A stretch of DNA of 22,368 nt, taken from Silene noctiflora. Lineage: Eukaryota > Streptophyta > Magnoliopsida > Caryophyllales > Caryophyllaceae. Location: NCBI GenBank assembly GCA_009801015.1, contig VHZZ01003981.1, forward strand, positions 15,910 to 38,277, read 5' to 3'. How positions within the stretch are numbered: position 1 is the stretch's first letter; every line of letters starts with the position of its first letter. A program made the translations under genes and the position numbers. This document shows, one piece after another, positions 20,961 to 22,368 of the stretch. The notes under the pieces are model-generated. The model made no database searches and had not been told where the DNA came from. It saw nothing but the letters and a program-made list of their open reading frames with translations.

Positions 20961-21453
20961 TGTATGGACGTTTTAGTCTTTTTTGTCTAAAGAGGAGTGT
21001 AGAACAATTTTATCGCTTTATAATTTGATTAACGATCATACGATTTTATAAGGTAAACTAATTGACATTTAGATAACACATTTTTTTTCCTTTTAATAGT
21101 AGTTTTGAGAGGTTTTATTGATAAAACAAAACAAAAATGACAATTCATTTGTGTTTTAATTAATTTAACATTGCATGTTTTACATACAAGATGTAAACAG
21201 TACAAGTCTTCTCACTTTACATCTTTGTAACTAAAGTATGATAATGACTAATATATGTGATACATTGTACACCCTTAGACTTCTTAGATCCCTACTTTTT
21301 GGTCTTCTCCTCCCCACCTTAAAGACGTGTTTGAAGTCCTCCATTATAGTCAATGGCTCTTAGAATGTTTATGACAATAAGTTCAACTTGTGCTCCTTCA
21401 AAAGTTTCTCATTAGGCCTCTCTTATTCTAAAGAATGCTATTACCTCACTATT
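20961..21453. other. Noncoding spacer left of the TIR element
   Basis: AT-rich to about 21250, then more balanced in composition. No open frame of note, no recognisable protein fragment and no RNA gene were seen. Confidence 0.5.
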
Positions 21454-21730
21454 AGACCTAGCAAAACTAAACTGGCTCGAATGACCCGGTAAAAAAAAAC
21501 TCGACCTGAACCCCAATTGAGGACCCAAATATGACCAAAACCTAAATTGGCTCGTCCTATTTAACCCGACCCGAATGTTTATTATCGAAAACTGACCATT
21601 ATCTCCAAATAATTAACTTGAAAACAACATATCCGAAAATAACTTGAACGCAAAATGACCTGACTCGACCGAGTCCAGCCCGAATTCTACCAAACCTGAA
21701 CAACTTGAACCTGGCCCATTTGCTAGGTCT
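21454..21730. mobile_element. 277-bp non-autonomous element with perfect 12-bp terminal inverted repeats
   Basis: The left end AGACCTAGCAAA (21454-21465) is the exact reverse complement of the right end TTTGCTAGGTCT (21719-21730). The interior is rich in GACCCG and CTCGACC strings and has no coding frame. The flanks show an imperfect repeat (CTCACTATT on the left, CTCACCTTA one base past the right end). This could be an 8-9 bp target duplication of a hAT-like element, but the match is poor. Confidence 0.6.
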
Positions 21731-22250
21731 TCTCACCTTACGCTTCTTTTCTTGGCAACCTTAAATGGTTGTGATTTACTCGTACCAGCACCATATTTCT
21801 CTTTTCTTGTGACTTCTCTTGGTGGACTGTATTCCTACATAATGTTACCTTCTCCTCTGGGAGTTTGCCTATTTTACCTTCTTACGGCATGTGTCACCAT
21901 CACTTTAAGAGCACTGTCCACATAATATGAGACTTTCCCTCGCTTCACAATGTGTAGGGTTCTTGTCTTCTCCCTTGTACCTTCTACTCCTTTAATTTGA
22001 CATTCATCTTAGACTCTTTCAAAACCTCAATCACTCCAACTCGTCTTAAATTTCTTTCATATTTTCTCCTTATTCATCTGGTGGCTTTGGGTAACTTAGT
22101 GTTAGACTCCTTTGACCCGCATTGTCTTTATTACTCATTTTCATTGTTCTTTATGGTCTCTTACCAACACTCTTGAAACCCGCCCTTAGACACCTGCCAA
22201 TCGAATTTATTAAGGCCCTCCTAATTCTCCGTTGCAAAGGATCATTGTTG
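21731..22250. other. Noncoding, pyrimidine-rich spacer
   Basis: The + strand is rich in CTT, TCT and CTCC with no long open frame on either strand. It may be a decayed internal part of the retroelement whose LTR-like sequence begins near 22250, but no protein fragment could be recognised. Confidence 0.4.
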
Positions 22251-22368
22251 TAATACTACGGTTTTCTATGCCTTTGGTTACTCTATCGAGTAGGACTTAC
22301 TCTGTCGAGTAAGTAAGTGTGATTTCGAATCATGGTCTGTTTGTTGGGTACTCGATCGAGTACGTGTG
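22251..22368 (+). mobile_element. Possible start of an LTR, cut by the window edge
   Basis: TGTAATACTACGG opens a stretch with three ACTC-NTCGAGT palindromes at 22280, 22299 and 22350. The opening resembles the reverse complement of the left candidate LTR's end (TGTAATACTCCG). The same palindrome type sits nearby in both. This suggests related elements in opposite orientation at the two edges. The stretch is too short for a firm call. Confidence 0.35.
22280..22361. repeat. ACTCGATCGAGT-type palindromes, right edge
   Basis: ACTCTATCGAGT (22280-22291), ACTCTGTCGAGT (22299-22310) and the perfect palindrome ACTCGATCGAGT (22350-22361). They are the same motif family as the cluster at 1368-1544. 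Confidence 0.85.

Overview
The window is nuclear DNA from a flowering plant. It has intron-rich genes with GT-AG splice sites, AT-rich introns and spacers, and Stowaway-type MITE termini (CTCCCTCCGTCCC). All three genes have clear plant family signatures. The MITE type and scattered TACGGAGTAT pieces hint at Caryophyllales, but this is a weak inference. No rRNA, tRNA, CRISPR or prokaryotic feature was seen.

Layout. 1-1576 looks like the 3' end of an LTR retrotransposon: a purine tract, then an LTR-like block that begins in a long (CA)n and ends in a cluster of ACTCGGTCGAGT palindromes. 1577-2498 is AT-rich spacer and promoter. 2499-5085 (+) is a five-exon gene for a 231-aa protein with a plant C-terminal helix-turn-helix (three-helical bundle) domain. 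One intron carries an old tandem duplication and another a MITE. 5086-6348 is spacer with a second old tandem duplication. 6349-15509 (-) is a 19-coding-exon gene for a 1000-aa EFR3-type armadillo-fold protein (SEMI-ROLLED LEAF 2 / EFOP family), reconstructed exon by exon. 15510-17912 holds its probable 5'UTR with an intron, a GTGC-rich repeat and a fold-back element. 17913-19441 (-) is a two-exon gene for a 275-aa AN1/C2H2 zinc-finger stress-associated protein (SAP11 type). 19442-22368 is transposon-derived spacer. It contains a 277-bp element with perfect 12-bp terminal inverted repeats, and its last ~120 bp carry the same palindromes as the left edge.

How the genes relate. EFR3-type proteins anchor the phosphatidylinositol 4-kinase alpha complex at the plasma membrane. 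The SAP11-type protein is a zinc-finger protein of stress responses. The HTH protein is probably nuclear. Nothing shows that they act in one pathway. However, the EFR3-like and SAP11-like genes are also neighbours in Arabidopsis, to my recollection (At2g41830 and At2g41835), so the pair looks like conserved microsynteny. I found no clearly new multi-gene system. The points most worth checking are this linked pair, an 84-nt stop-free intron and a GC-AG intron in the EFR3-like gene, and the repeat structures at the two edges.
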